In this document: positions 48,435 to 56,174 of the stretch, piece after piece | How positions within the stretch are numbered: position 1 is the stretch's first letter | Layout: each line of letters starts with the position of its first letter | Virus record (IMG/VR): IMGVR_UViG_3300035661_000029 | Span: 1 to 64,000 of that record | Source of the DNA: a virus | Direction: 5' to 3' (one strand) | Length of the DNA: 64,000 bases | Made by a program: the position numbers and the translations under genes | Notes under the pieces: model-generated | Told to the model about the DNA's origin: nothing | What the model saw: only the letters and a program-made list of their open reading frames with translations | Databases searched by the model: none

Positions 48435-49691
48435 TCACGCTTCAACACTCACGCGTAATTGGTGTAGCTCGTATATTTCATCTACGATTTTTTCAGGGTT
48501 GACCATAATCGCGCCATCTATTCCATCGTGTAAATGCAATCCAGATTGGCCAACCATGTTCCATATTTTATATCTGCACTCACGCTCCCAGCCAAAATAC
48601 ATCTTGAAGATTTTCTTTTGGTTTTCACGTGAAGGTTTAATTTTCAACACATGCAAGCATAAATCTTTCTTAATGCTTTTAAACTGCTTTGCGATAGAGG
48701 ATAGTTTATTCCCTATTACGATTAGATCAGAAGGTAGTAAATCAGGATTCATTTCATGAACAATCCGTACTGCTTCAGATCTACCAGACCCGTTCATCAT
48801 GAGTGCTGGGGTTGCGTTAGATCCATTTGCTAAGGACATGATCAATCTTTTAACAAGAGAAATGTTGTCATCAGTAGGTTCTAACTTTAGGTCTCTACAA
48901 AGTTCAACGCGATAGTTTGTTTTATCTTTATCCAAACGAACTAAGTCTGGGTACTTCATCGTCATCTTTGCTGGATTGTCTTTATACTTTGGTGCAATCG
49001 TTTTGATAATGAACTGGCAATAAGCATTTTCGATGTCAATCACTCTGCCAAATAGCATCGTGCGCAACCAACCAGGCCACATCTCAATTGCCTTGATAGG
49101 CCAAACAGACTTATCGCGTGCAAGCAGAGTGCCAGCTCGTTCATAGTAGAACTTGTGGGTCTCTTGCTTTAGAAGCCATCTTACAGCTGGGATAAGGTCC
49201 TCACGTTCTTCATCCTCTAAGCGTCGAATGACAGCTACTGAAATTCCTGGCTGTATCTTGACTGTTGATACAGTTAGGTTCTCATCTGTCGGTGGAAGTC
49301 CTGGCGCAAATTGAACTTCATCAATGATGTTGATGATTGCTGCCATCATCTTACCACTCAATCTCTTCGGGCTTATTTGAGTTGCTTGCTTGTTGCCATT
49401 ACCGAAATTGTAACCGATCTGGTTTATCGTGAAGAATTTCTCAAGGATAACTTTCGCATCCTTGACTTGTTTAGTCAAAGAGGTAATTAGCACTTCTTCG
49501 CCGATAAAACCAGGAGCGGCAGAATTCCGTTTAGTTAATCGATACCAAGCTACAGCCATTGATAAGATTAGACCTTGCCGCTGCTTTCGTTTTCTCCACC
49601 ACATGCCATCAAGATTAAAGAAATTGCCGACGAACAGAGGATTATCACGATTCAAATCTTGTTCTACTTCTACAGGGTGGAATACTAACAT
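48435..49691 (-). CDS. Uncharacterised polymerase-like (palm-type) protein
   Basis: 418 residues. Three blocks in order recall single-subunit RNA or family A polymerases: GRVIDIENAYCQFIIK (motif-A-like Asp), LVKRLIMSLANGSNATPA (T7 RNA polymerase has TKRSVMTLAYGS), and SGLHLHDGIDGAIMVNP (motif C HD, as in IHDSFG). Early there is MWWRKRKQRQG; FKMYFGWERECRYKIWN precedes the HD block. It is much smaller than T7 RNA polymerase (883) and has no exonuclease domain. T4 has no known equivalent in this position. The polymerase reading is tentative: only motif spacing and a few residues support it. The gene starts at the stop of the next one. Confidence 0.4.
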   Translation of the reverse strand: MLVFHPVEVEQDLNRDNPLFVGNFFNLDGMWWRKRKQRQGLILSMAVAWYRLTKRNSAAPGFIGEEVLITSLTKQVKDAKVILEKFFTINQIGYNFGNGNKQATQISPKRLSGKMMAAIINIIDEVQFAPGLPPTDENLTVSTVKIQPGISVAVIRRLEDEEREDLIPAVRWLLKQETHKFYYERAGTLLARDKSVWPIKAIEMWPGWLRTMLFGRVIDIENAYCQFIIKTIAPKYKDNPAKMTMKYPDLVRLDKDKTNYRVELCRDLKLEPTDDNISLVKRLIMSLANGSNATPALMMNGSGRSEAVRIVHEMNPDLLPSDLIVIGNKLSSIAKQFKSIKKDLCLHVLKIKPSRENQKKIFKMYFGWERECRYKIWNMVGQSGLHLHDGIDGAIMVNPEKIVDEIYELHQLRVSVEA

Positions 49692-50182
49692 CAGAGTTCA
49701 GTGTAATGTTTCTTGATAGCTTTTACAAGCTTTGAATATTCATCTACTAATTGTATACCATATCGCTTGCATACAATATCTACGTTGCCTTTACGAAAAT
49801 AACCTTCAGGGCAACATACGATTACAGTTTTATCTGGTTGGAACTGCTGCTGCTCTGCTTGCATGCCAAGTTCCATTAGAGTAATGGGTGACGTAGTTTT
49901 AGGATCAAAATAAAATATAACCAGATCAGCACGGTCAAGTGCATCTAATTCCCAGATAACTTGAGCTCTAAAATTATCATTCACAATAGTTTGTGCCCAC
50001 TTCGGGTCCCAGTCATCTCGTCTAGGATTAAATGCTACTGCAACTAACTGATGAAGATCATAAATAAGCTTTTTCTGCCAATCTTCAGCAGTTCCCATCT
50101 CAATAGAACCAGCTAAGAATATTGTCAAGACATTTGGATTAACCGCCTCAACTGCTGCAGGTGGTTGAAGAACTTTGATCAC
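49691..50182 (-). CDS. Nucleoside 2-deoxyribosyltransferase-like protein
   Basis: 163 residues. TIFLAGSIEMGTAEDWQKKL, FNPRRDDWD, WELDALDRADLVIFYFDP and SPITLMELGMQAEQ match the nucleoside 2-deoxyribosyltransferase fold (the last Glu is the usual nucleophile region). Such phage proteins may exchange bases between deoxynucleosides or act in nucleotide salvage. It overlaps its neighbours by one and four bases. Confidence 0.75.
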   Translation of the reverse strand: MIKVLQPPAAVEAVNPNVLTIFLAGSIEMGTAEDWQKKLIYDLHQLVAVAFNPRRDDWDPKWAQTIVNDNFRAQVIWELDALDRADLVIFYFDPKTTSPITLMELGMQAEQQQFQPDKTVIVCCPEGYFRKGNVDIVCKRYGIQLVDEYSKLVKAIKKHYTEL

Positions 50183-50400
50183 GGCATTGCCCTCTTTTTC
50201 ATTGCTTTATAAACTGCCTGACCACATTCTGGTTTGAGCACACTTTGCTTTACTGAAGTCATTGTGCCCATCACCACATCATCCATGGTAGAACGATCAT
50301 GCGAGATGCTTCCTCCCACCTTCCATTCCTTATCTACTACACCCTTGTCTTGCATGACTCTAGTGAGCTGACGAAGTTTCTTTGCTTTCTTACTGTTCAT
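50179..50400 (-). CDS. Hypothetical 73-residue protein
   Basis: Unrecognised, basic at both ends (MNSKKAKKLRQLTRVMQDK; YKAMKKRAMP) with Ser/Thr/Met-rich middle. Possible small nucleic-acid-binding protein; coupled to the deoxyribosyltransferase-like gene. Confidence 0.6.
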   Translation of the reverse strand: MNSKKAKKLRQLTRVMQDKGVVDKEWKVGGSISHDRSTMDDVVMGTMTSVKQSVLKPECGQAVYKAMKKRAMP

Positions 50401-50409
50401 TATTTTTCC

Positions 50410-50417
50410 TATAAATA
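50410..50417 (+). promoter_or_regulatory. T4-late-type promoter octamer TATAAATA
   Basis: Exact octamer facing the plus-strand HNH endonuclease relic, 30 bases before its ATG. Confidence 0.5.
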
Positions 50418-50439
50418 AGTTAACTCTAACTTTAATCCG

Positions 50440-50876
50440 TTGTTTATCATGCTTAATAAATCAAAATATTCTACCTGGTACACTTCGATAATAGAACGTG
50501 CTAAGCACCGTGAAATTCAAAAGCCTTTTGAAAAACATCACATCATACCTAAATCATGTGGTGGCAAGGGAAAACTCATACTGAAGATGCAAAAATCAAA
50601 ATGTCTGAATCTGCTAAACTAAGAAAAAGGCCGGCCACGTCTGACGAAACTAAGGCCCGCATATCTAAAGCAAATAAAGGCAGAAGAATGTCTGAAGAAA
50701 ACATACTTAAACGCACAGGCGAAAAGAGATCAGAAGAAGCACGGTTCAATATGTCTCAAGCACAACTAGGCAAAAAACTTTCAGAAGAAACAAAAAAACA
50801 AACAGTCCTTAGCTCTAAAGGGGCGAAAATTTTCTCCAGAACATTTAGCAAAACTCAAAATATCAGCTCAAAATAG
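50440..50876 (+). pseudogene. HNH homing endonuclease relic
   Basis: The first frame gives YSTWYTSIIERAKHRE and FEKHHIIPKSCGG, the start of an HNH domain (HHIIPKS-x-GG). The usual second half (N..L....H...H..L) is missing: at about 50570 the text jumps to KTHTEDAKIKMSESAKLRK in a second frame, followed by NUMOD3-type repeats (SDETKARISKANKGRRMSEE; SEEARFNMSQAQLGKKLSEE). So an internal deletion plus frame change removed most of the catalytic core. Plus strand among minus genes, with its own late promoter, as mobile endonucleases often are. Confidence 0.7.
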
Positions 50877-50878
50877 AT

Positions 50879-51538
50879 CTAAAAAATGCCAGAAAACTTA
50901 GGGTTAAGATGGGAGTCAACATGCTCCACAATATACCCGTGATGGCGCTTATACAATAATACTTCCCATCTATTAGCACTTGCTGTTCCTAACTTACCAA
51001 GCTTGGGCCGCAAGATGATAAAACTGATTTGATCTGGAGGGATAACCAAATTCTCTACATAGACTGGTTCTTGCGCGTTAGCAAACTCAATCTTATGAAG
51101 CGTTCTAACTTCCTTCCTAATCATCTTATCATCTCTAAGTCTAGGATGAGCATCCTTTACTTCACTAATCTCAAATGTTCCAGACGGGAACTGTGCAGAG
51201 TGGTGAGAGCTTGGGCTAGGAGTGATCAAAGTTTTCTTTCCTTTATTCTTAGAAAGATAACTAATGAGCGCATCAATAAATGCTGTCCTAGCTCTAAAGC
51301 TAATTGCCGGTCTCTGTGTTCCCAAAGCTGTTTCCATTTGCTCCTTCGTAGGTGAGAAGAACATCGTGCTGCCGAACTGCTTAGCTATCCATGGTCCTAA
51401 GAATGTTACTGCACGAGAATACTGTTCATAGTAACATGCGACAATCTTAAGCAAATCTGAAAACTCTGTTGTTGGACGATAGACATCAAGTTTAGCATTC
51501 CAACGGTTAATATCCTCTACTGTCTTTGCATTATCCAT
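50879..51538 (-). CDS. Hypothetical 219-residue protein
   Basis: Not recognised. A helical N-terminal half (FSDLLKIVACYYEQYSRAVT; RARTAFIDALISYLSKNKGK) is followed by a beta-rich half (FISFIILRPK-type strands, RWEVLLYKRHHGYIVEHVDS). No catalytic signature is evident. Its start overlaps the stop of the nuclease-like gene upstream by one base, so the two may work together. Confidence 0.6.
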   Translation of the reverse strand: MDNAKTVEDINRWNAKLDVYRPTTEFSDLLKIVACYYEQYSRAVTFLGPWIAKQFGSTMFFSPTKEQMETALGTQRPAISFRARTAFIDALISYLSKNKGKKTLITPSPSSHHSAQFPSGTFEISEVKDAHPRLRDDKMIRKEVRTLHKIEFANAQEPVYVENLVIPPDQISFIILRPKLGKLGTASANRWEVLLYKRHHGYIVEHVDSHLNPKFSGIF

Positions 51539-52089
51539 TATACACTGCTCCCATACCAGAAGCTTGGGACCTGCAAAAGATCATCAAGATAAAATATGTC
51601 TAATGACCGAGCACCTTGTGATATTGTCATACGTTCTCTTTCGGGCCTGCTGTCTTCACCACTAACAGCAACATAGACAGGTGTATGGTTCCATTTAAAC
51701 ACCAGGATAGGTTTCTTGTTAGTCTTAGCAGCATCGATAACTGATTCTTCAAACCATTTGAAGATGTTTGAGTTGCCTGCAACCATTGTTTCAAAGCTAT
51801 CTGACTTAGCATAAGATTTGCATTCAATAGACCAATGGAATACTGTTTGAGTATCTTTTTCATTTGTAGGAACAACATCACCCACGAAAAGCTTCATAGC
51901 ATCTTCACCGAACATCTTACCAAAGATTTCGAAGTTCTTACCACCTACGCGCGCCCCGCTCTGGGGCGCGCGTATAAAGGTAAGAGGCGCAAGCGCAGTT
52001 GATAATTTCTTTGCTACTGTTAATTCAAATCCATTGCCTTTCCCCTTGGAATTAAATCTCTTTTTCTTATCCGTCTTTTCGACTGTCAT
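51538..52089 (-). CDS. Holliday-junction-resolvase-like PD-(D/E)xK nuclease
   Basis: 183 residues. KGNGFELTVAKKLSTAL (helix with the first Glu), RAPQSGARVGG, LFVGDVV (Asp) and FHWSIECKSYAKSD (E-x-K) give the order E...D...E-x-K of archaeal Hjc-like and RecB-like nucleases. It is followed by a helix with NSNIFKWFEESVIDAA and a strand ILVFKWN. A resolvase role would fit a phage in which endonuclease VII (47.99 kb) is broken; that is inference. A 12-bp GC-rich hairpin lies within the coding part for RAPQSGAR. Confidence 0.6.
   Translation of the reverse strand: MTVEKTDKKKRFNSKGKGNGFELTVAKKLSTALAPLTFIRAPQSGARVGGKNFEIFGKMFGEDAMKLFVGDVVPTNEKDTQTVFHWSIECKSYAKSDSFETMVAGNSNIFKWFEESVIDAAKTNKKPILVFKWNHTPVYVAVSGEDSRPERERMTISQGARSLDIFYLDDLLQVPSFWYGSSV
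51946..51974. repeat. Perfect 12-bp GC-rich inverted repeat inside a nuclease gene
   Basis: TACGCGCGCCCC and GGGGCGCGCGTA around GCTCT, lying inside an ORF that is otherwise AT-rich. It is able to form a very stable hairpin in RNA or a cruciform in DNA. Confidence 0.85.
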
Positions 52090-52789
52090 TTTGAGCCTTT
52101 CTCATTTTAGTTACCTGCCTATAAGGAATTCCCAAAACGATAGATGCTAGTTGACAGGATTTGTATTCAACCCCATCTATAATTATTGGTATTGCATTAA
52201 TGGGAGTTCTTCCGATATTTTGTTTTCCTATGTGAGCCATGTTTTCTGCTCTCATAGGATTTGTATTTTGCTGAGCTAAGGACATCCGTTTTTTAGTTTC
52301 TTCGGATTTCTTTATTCCCCTTAGACCTTCAGATGTTTTTCTTTTGTGCTCTTCACTAAGTGCAATACCCTTTTTCCCTTTACCATAAAGAGCATTTCGC
52401 TCTTCTTGAGTAAGGGATTTGGCATGCTCCTTAAGTGAAGTAGAAATCTTGGCCCCTATTTCATTCTTTCTTAAGAATGTTTCAGGGCCCCATCCACCTT
52501 CAGCTCTAGCAATGTTAAAAATCGGTATTTTACTTTCTCTATACAAATCAATCCAATAATTCTCTCTAAGAAAGAAATATTTCTTGTCATACTCGCCCAG
52601 CTCTTCTTTAATAGAATATTCAAATTGTTCCGCACCGTATTTGTTCCATGCACTTTGCAAATTTCTGTTAAAGTGAGTTTGCTTAATAAGCATTCCTCTA
52701 TGCTCATCCCACCGAGTATGAAGGTTCTTTGCTGAACCAATATAAGTCTTGTTGTTTGTTTTGCAAAAAATAAAATATATTCCACCCAT
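52067..52789 (-). CDS. GIY-YIG homing endonuclease
   Basis: 240 residues. GGIYFIFCKTNNKTYIGSAK is the GIY-YIG start, with LHTRWDEHRG (the Arg), a helix, and YGAEQFEYSIKEELGEYDKK with catalytic Glu context, then LRENYWIDLY. Two or three NUMOD3 repeats follow (ALSEEHKRKTSEGLRGIKKS; SEETKKRMSLAQ) and a C-terminal helix-turn-helix (SCQLASIVLGIPYRQVTKM). Intact and on the same strand as its neighbours, it overlaps the resolvase-like gene by 23 bases. A TATAAATA octamer lies directly at its start (52794-52801), which may mean a later start is used. Confidence 0.85.
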   Translation of the reverse strand: MGGIYFIFCKTNNKTYIGSAKNLHTRWDEHRGMLIKQTHFNRNLQSAWNKYGAEQFEYSIKEELGEYDKKYFFLRENYWIDLYRESKIPIFNIARAEGGWGPETFLRKNEIGAKISTSLKEHAKSLTQEERNALYGKGKKGIALSEEHKRKTSEGLRGIKKSEETKKRMSLAQQNTNPMRAENMAHIGKQNIGRTPINAIPIIIDGVEYKSCQLASIVLGIPYRQVTKMRKAQNDSRKDG

Positions 52790-52793
52790 CCTG

Positions 52794-52801
52794 TATTTAT
52801 A
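52794..52801 (-). promoter_or_regulatory. T4-late-type octamer TATAAATA at the homing endonuclease
   Basis: Exact octamer, but only five bases before the apparent ATG, so either the real start is further in or the octamer is chance. Confidence 0.35.
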
Positions 52802-52831
52802 GGCATAGGGAAATAAAAGGGCACAGGATGA

Positions 52832-52934
52832 CTACGTTAGTCTGTAGCCAAACCACCACATATCAAGTCTTACAGTCCATTTACTGTCATGTTGGCAGAA
52901 ACCAAATCGCGTCATTCAGCTGTCCTGGTGTCAT
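52832..52934 (-). pseudogene. Tiny frameshifted ORF downstream of gene 46
   Basis: MTPGQLNDAIWF in one frame continues as CQHDSKWTVRLDMWWFGYRL in another, ending at 52832. One indel would give a 34-residue protein. Coherent but very short. Confidence 0.3.
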
Positions 52935-52948
52935 TGGAACTCTACTTA

Positions 52949-54709
52949 TCATGTTACTCCTAACTCAGAACCACTCTCATCTAGAATTCTAGAGAAGCCA
53001 TTCTCTTTACGAACAATAACCGTTCTATCAAATCTTCCTACTGCTTCTGGGCGGTGAGAGATAATCCAAAGCCCGAGATGTTCATCTCTAGCTTTAGTCT
53101 TTAGTAGTTTAAAAATACTTTCAACACCAGACCCGTCTAATGAAGCATCAATCTCGTCTATGAATAAACAATTTACCCATGAGTGAAGGTGATGAAGCAC
53201 ATCTCTGAATGCTAATGATAGGGAAAGGTTGACTCGCTTCTTTTCACCACCAGATAGATTACCGAAATCTAGTTCACGCCCATATTCAGAAACTGTGCAG
53301 CTCATGTCATCATCAAACTTTACAACGTGAGGAAGACCTGTCTCTTTTGTATAGAGCATAAGCTGCTTGTTCAAGAAAGGAATTGTCTTGCTGATAATCT
53401 TACGACGAATGAACGAGTTCTTATCTGTAAGAAGCTTCAGCAAGAATTGCTGGTGCTCTAATTCCTTTCGAATGTTATCCAAGTCAGAGTACGAAACAGT
53501 CTTGACTGCTTGCGACTTCAGCTGTTCATGAGCTTCAATGTGAGGGTTTGCAGACGCAACGAGATCATCGATCTTAGACTGCGCGGTGAGAGCAGAATTT
53601 TCTGCTTTGATTGCTGCTTCTAAGCTAGAAAACTGCATAACCTCTTTAGCTGCAGCCTGCTGATCTTCTAGCTCGATAGATTCTGTAGTCTTGTTATCAA
53701 TCTTAGCAGTAAGATCAGCAAGCTGGCTCTTCTTACGCTCGAATAACTTCTGCTTTTCTACCAGCTTATCTGCAGCACCTGCATACGCTTGCAAACAGTA
53801 AGGACACTTAGCTTCTGTCAGATGCTTTAATTCGCCATCAAGCTTCTTCGCATCATTTGACATTGCAAGTTTTTCAGTTCTAAGAACTTGAAGCTGAGCA
53901 TTTATCTCACGTTCTTGCTTTGCTAAGTCAGCTACCAGAGCGTGGAGTTCCTTTTCCTCAGCCATATTAACTTGCTGCACCCGATGAAGTTCACTGCGCA
54001 GAATGTTAACTTGCTTTTCACGATCTTCATCCCACCGAAATACACGAGCAGCCGCATCTTTTAGCTGTCGATTGTAGAGAGCTACTTGGCCTTCTTGTTC
54101 CTTGATGATAGCTTCTTGAATTGCAATGCTACCTTCAGTTGTCTTGATGATTTCCTTTAGCTTAATCGCCTTCTCCGTAAGCATGGTGATGTTGAAGAGC
54201 TCTTCAATTTGCGCACGCTGTTGTGAGACAGGCATTTGCAGGAATGGAGTCGAACTTCCAGAGAAGATAACAACCTTAGTGAATAGTTCGTAGCTCATAC
54301 CAACTATCTCGCATATGAACCTATCATTCTCTGTAACACTATCAAGTGTTACATCTTCACCATTCATTGATATATTGATGTTGAAAGTTTCACCACGTTG
54401 CCGGAGGATTTCAAACACATCTTTGCCCTTTTCAAAGGTCAATCTAACTTCCATCAAAGTGTTCTTTGAACTGTTGGTAGTGTTAATCAGCTTTTGCAGA
54501 GAGATGTTATCGAATGGTTTGTTATAGAGAGCATAACAGATTGCATTTAGAATAGTTGTTTTTCCGCATCCATTCGCTCCACCAGTATCTGCATTATCTC
54601 CCTGAACAAGGGTGCTCGTGGTATCAGAAAGATCAATTTCAATAGCCACGTTGCCAAACGATAAAAAATTTCGCAAAGACAAAGATTTAAATTTAAAAGG
54701 TGTGCTCAT
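52949..54709 (-). CDS. 46: Recombination endonuclease subunit gp46 (SbcC/Rad50-like)
   Basis: 586 residues (T4 gp46 has 560). Walker A GGANGCGKTT, a long coiled coil with a zinc hook CPYC near residue 300, then ABC signature NLSGGEKKRVNLSLSL and Walker B CLFIDEIDASLDG, with a D-loop and WIISHRPE (H-loop). With gp47 it resects DNA ends for recombination-dependent replication and degrades host DNA. A small ORF separates it from gp47, as in T4. Confidence 0.95.
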   Translation of the reverse strand: MSTPFKFKSLSLRNFLSFGNVAIEIDLSDTTSTLVQGDNADTGGANGCGKTTILNAICYALYNKPFDNISLQKLINTTNSSKNTLMEVRLTFEKGKDVFEILRQRGETFNINISMNGEDVTLDSVTENDRFICEIVGMSYELFTKVVIFSGSSTPFLQMPVSQQRAQIEELFNITMLTEKAIKLKEIIKTTEGSIAIQEAIIKEQEGQVALYNRQLKDAAARVFRWDEDREKQVNILRSELHRVQQVNMAEEKELHALVADLAKQEREINAQLQVLRTEKLAMSNDAKKLDGELKHLTEAKCPYCLQAYAGAADKLVEKQKLFERKKSQLADLTAKIDNKTTESIELEDQQAAAKEVMQFSSLEAAIKAENSALTAQSKIDDLVASANPHIEAHEQLKSQAVKTVSYSDLDNIRKELEHQQFLLKLLTDKNSFIRRKIISKTIPFLNKQLMLYTKETGLPHVVKFDDDMSCTVSEYGRELDFGNLSGGEKKRVNLSLSLAFRDVLHHLHSWVNCLFIDEIDASLDGSGVESIFKLLKTKARDEHLGLWIISHRPEAVGRFDRTVIVRKENGFSRILDESGSELGVT

Positions 54710-55107
54710 TTAAAATATTCTATAGAACGTGTCTTATTGTGATAAATTGACGGGAGTAAAGCGCCTACCATATCCTCATTCATCTCTACTAAACGATGTA
54801 TGAACACATAGCTAAGTGCTCTACCCTTTAGATGGTTAGAAGTATAAATGAATTGTATCCTACTTCCATTATCAAACTCTGTGATCATGCGAGTTTTTCT
54901 AATTAATTTTGCAAATGCCATCCACACCGGAACAGTAGCATGCGCTGCCCAAATATTGTTTGATATTTGGGCAGCAAAAGAAAATTTAGGAACTATAAAA
55001 GCAACATTCTGGTGTGGATAGAAGCAACACACTCGTAGTGCTTGATGAATCGCTTCTATGTCCGAGCATGTAATATCGGAATCAAATTGTTCTTTAAAGC
55101 TGGCCAT
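54706..55107 (-). CDS. Terminase-ATPase-like protein without Walker motifs
   Basis: 133 residues from ATG 55107, inside the end of gene 47 (overlap 14) and ATGA-coupled to gene 46. It resembles part of the terminase ATPase: NVAFIVPKFSFAAQISNNI, MITEFDNGSRIQFIY, LKGRALSYVFIHRLVEMNED, LLPSIY. The terminase here has EFDNGSRI, TGRGLAISKLYLDELAF and SLSPTL in the same order. But there is no Walker A, and the Walker B DE is replaced by HR. So it is a fragment-like, catalytically dead relative with a possible binding role. T4 has small genes 46.1/46.2 nearby of unknown function. Confidence 0.6.
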   Translation of the reverse strand: MASFKEQFDSDITCSDIEAIHQALRVCCFYPHQNVAFIVPKFSFAAQISNNIWAAHATVPVWMAFAKLIRKTRMITEFDNGSRIQFIYTSNHLKGRALSYVFIHRLVEMNEDMVGALLPSIYHNKTRSIEYFK

Positions 55108-56116
55108 AAATTTCAATAAGTTTGCTAGCATTAATCGTAGTAGTGCCGGAGATACCTGTTTGAAGCATTCTGATAACAGCATCATTCAATGATCCCATAT
55201 CAAAGTCTTCCATCTCTTCACCAGCAATTGCTTCCTTACGTTCAGCAGAGTTTTCTTCTAAAGAGAATTCACGAAGTCCTAATGTCTTAATCATTTCTTC
55301 TCGTAGTGTTTGCGCTTCTGAATAACCAACGTCGATGTCAATCAAACAACGAACACGACACTTAGCAGGAAAATCTAGCTGACCATTCAACACATCAGAC
55401 AATTTAACCTTTCGATACTTGGGGCAATCACCCCAATCAATAAATGAAACGTCGTCATCTTGTGCATCCAGAATACACATGCCTCGCGCATCATCCCACA
55501 CATCACCATAATTAGTAGGAAACGTATTGCCGATGTAAATGACATTATCTTGCATTTGGCGTTTGTGATAATGCCCAGAAAAAAGATATTTAGGTATTTT
55601 AAAGAGCGAATGGTCTGGTCCATGGTCCATTCTCCTATCAGTTCCAGTCACCACAAAATTTCTAAATTCAAAATGTCCAAATACATAATCTGGCTTTTCT
55701 TTCTCTATCAAACTAGCAGCGTTAGCATATTCGTCCTTGAACAAATATGGGAAAAACATCATCTTACCAACTTGCATAGGTTCATTAACCAAGATGATAT
55801 TTTTAAACTTAGAATAATGATACGTAGAAAACTGATTTCTATTTTCGCGGTGAAACAAATCGTGGTTGCCAACACAAAAATATATTGGAATATTCAGTTC
55901 ATCTAATTTTGCTAATGAATCAAAGGATTTATTAAGTGTTTGGATATTAACACTATTCCGATTTTCGAACCAATCCCCAAGAAAACAAATAGCCTTACAA
56001 TTATTTTCAATTAAATTTTTAATAAACCAATCTATATATTCAGCACAATCAAGATTGTGCTGAATAGAATTATTTTTAGCACCCCAATGAATATCAGTCA
56101 TTAATGCTATTTTCAT
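55094..56116 (-). CDS. 47: Recombination endonuclease subunit gp47 (SbcD/Mre11-like)
   Basis: 340 residues (T4 gp47 has 339). Calcineurin-like phosphoesterase motifs in order: MTDIHWGAKN, FLGDWFENR, VGNHDLFHR, FGHFEFRN, FSGHYHKRQ. The C-terminal domain with EEMIKTLGLREF and an acidic region (AGEEMEDFDMGS) ends near GISGTTTINASKLIEIYG. Forms the nuclease with gp46. Confidence 0.95.
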   Translation of the reverse strand: MKIALMTDIHWGAKNNSIQHNLDCAEYIDWFIKNLIENNCKAICFLGDWFENRNSVNIQTLNKSFDSLAKLDELNIPIYFCVGNHDLFHRENRNQFSTYHYSKFKNIILVNEPMQVGKMMFFPYLFKDEYANAASLIEKEKPDYVFGHFEFRNFVVTGTDRRMDHGPDHSLFKIPKYLFSGHYHKRQMQDNVIYIGNTFPTNYGDVWDDARGMCILDAQDDDVSFIDWGDCPKYRKVKLSDVLNGQLDFPAKCRVRCLIDIDVGYSEAQTLREEMIKTLGLREFSLEENSAERKEAIAGEEMEDFDMGSLNDAVIRMLQTGISGTTTINASKLIEIYGQL

Positions 56117-56174
56117 TTGACCTCCTTTTGCAGGGCTCTATCAACTAATGAATTATATATTTTCGTATAATTCA

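Noticed and set aside
52949-54709. Considered an ABC-type defence or anti-phage protein
   Set aside because: Zinc hook, signature order and gp47 next door make it gene 46.
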